Shown in pieces: positions 4,925 to 5,105 of a DNA stretch of 5,105 nucleotides. The position numbers and the translations under genes are program-made. The notes under the pieces were generated by a model, which saw nothing but the letters and a program-made list of their open reading frames with translations, searched no databases and was not told the origin of the DNA. The stretch lies in the NCBI GenBank assembly GCA_030040035.1, contig JASHUJ010000092.1, forward strand, positions 1 to 5,105, given 5' to 3'. The stretch comes from Thermoplasmata archaeon (GTDB taxonomy: Archaea > Thermoplasmatota > Thermoplasmata > Lutacidiplasmatales > UBA184). Each line of letters opens with the position of its first letter. Within the stretch, counting starts at the first letter, position 1.

Positions 4925-5105
4925 GGTTCCTCCGGTGCGGCCGCATGGCCGGCGTCCGCCGCGATCGTCACGACCCAAGCACCCGGATTCTCACGACCGA
5001 TCTCGAGGGCGGCGACGATCGCCGCCCCCGCGGAGGCCCCGATCGCGAGCCCCTCCTCGGCGAGGATCCGCCGCTGCATGGTCACCGCGGCCTCGGTTTC
5101 CACCC
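4921..5105 (-). CDS. cysM: CysM/CysK-like PLP-dependent cysteine synthase (C-terminal end only)
   Basis: Only about the last 61 residues are visible; the gene enters from the right edge, so the PLP lysine and substrate loop cannot be checked. The segment ILAEEGLAIGASAGAAIVAA matches the EGLxxGxSxGAxxxAAL helix-loop that closes the active site in fold-type II cysteine synthases. VVTIAADAG then corresponds to the last strand (VADAG in mycobacterial CysM, PDSG in CysK). The usual (R/K)YLST that follows is missing; the protein ends HAAAPEEP. Neither other frame on this strand restores it, so a simple frameshift is not indicated. The codons of this tail carry the GGAGG for the JAMM gene. In the CysO pathway CysM condenses O-phosphoserine with CysO thiocarboxylate, and the two downstream genes fit that role. 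Another fold-type II PLP enzyme such as a threonine dehydratase is less likely. Confidence 0.78.
   Translation of the reverse strand, partial: VETEAAVTMQRRILAEEGLAIGASAGAAIVAALEIGRENPGAWVVTIAADAGHAAAPEEP
4929..4933 (-). promoter_or_regulatory. Ribosome binding site deciding the JAMM start
   Basis: Read on the - strand, GGAGG lies 4 nt before GTG 4924, inside the last codons of the CysM-like gene. Together with the GTGA stop/start overlap it points to translational coupling of the two genes. Confidence 0.65.

Noticed and set aside
4925..4978. Longer JAMM start at 4978 (18 extra residues)
   Set aside because: The extra residues are Arg/Gly-rich and lie wholly within the CysM-like gene. The GTG at 4924 has a well-spaced GGAGG and a GTGA overlap.
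1..5105. tRNA, rRNA, CRISPR array or insertion sequence
   Set aside because: No cloverleaf-like segment, regularly spaced repeats or transposase-like coding sequence was seen on either strand.

Overview
The window is GC-rich and gene-dense, with five protein-coding genes, two of them cut by the window ends. No gap between genes exceeds 134 bp. I see no RNA gene, CRISPR array, insertion sequence or origin. The most likely source is an archaeon, probably a high-GC Thermoplasmatota-type organism. The reasons are a YVTN propeller and a fibronectin-III surface protein, both rich in N-glycosylation sequons and neither with a lipobox, plus a JAMM/ubiquitin-like/E1 gene set. This is inference: the CysO/MoeZ/Mec/CysM families are also actinobacterial, and no marker gene is present to settle it.

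Left part (1-2146): two envelope-type genes face each other. On the + strand is the 3' end of a secreted protein with a fibronectin type III domain and a low-complexity tail (1-798). On the - strand is a complete YVTN-type beta-propeller protein with a signal peptide (827-2146). Only 28 bp separate their stops, and a weak hairpin lies there.

Middle (2147-2931): a 134-bp divergent intergenic region holds two inverted repeats and a duplicated 9-mer. It leads into a small membrane protein with two helices and a bacterial PH-like domain (2281-2892). This gene converges on the sulfur operon across a 39-bp gap that contains two tandem hairpins.

Right part (2932-5105): a - strand operon for sulfur-carrier-dependent cysteine synthesis. 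In transcription order it encodes the C-terminal end of a CysM-like PLP enzyme, a Mec-like JAMM metallohydrolase that overlaps it by 4 bp, and a 495-residue protein fusing a CysO-like ubiquitin-fold carrier to a MoeZ-like E1 adenylyltransferase/rhodanese. In the known pathway MoeZ charges CysO as a thiocarboxylate, CysM joins it to an activated serine to give CysO-cysteine, and Mec releases cysteine.

The main observation is that the CysO Gly-Gly, which must be a free C-terminus to be adenylated, here lies inside the fusion (residues 91-92) and is followed by Ser-Ser. The carrier would have to be freed by cleavage, and the adjacent JAMM enzyme is the obvious candidate because its known substrate is a Gly-Gly-Cys bond. 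Alternatives are a vestigial carrier domain or a lost or misread stop codon.
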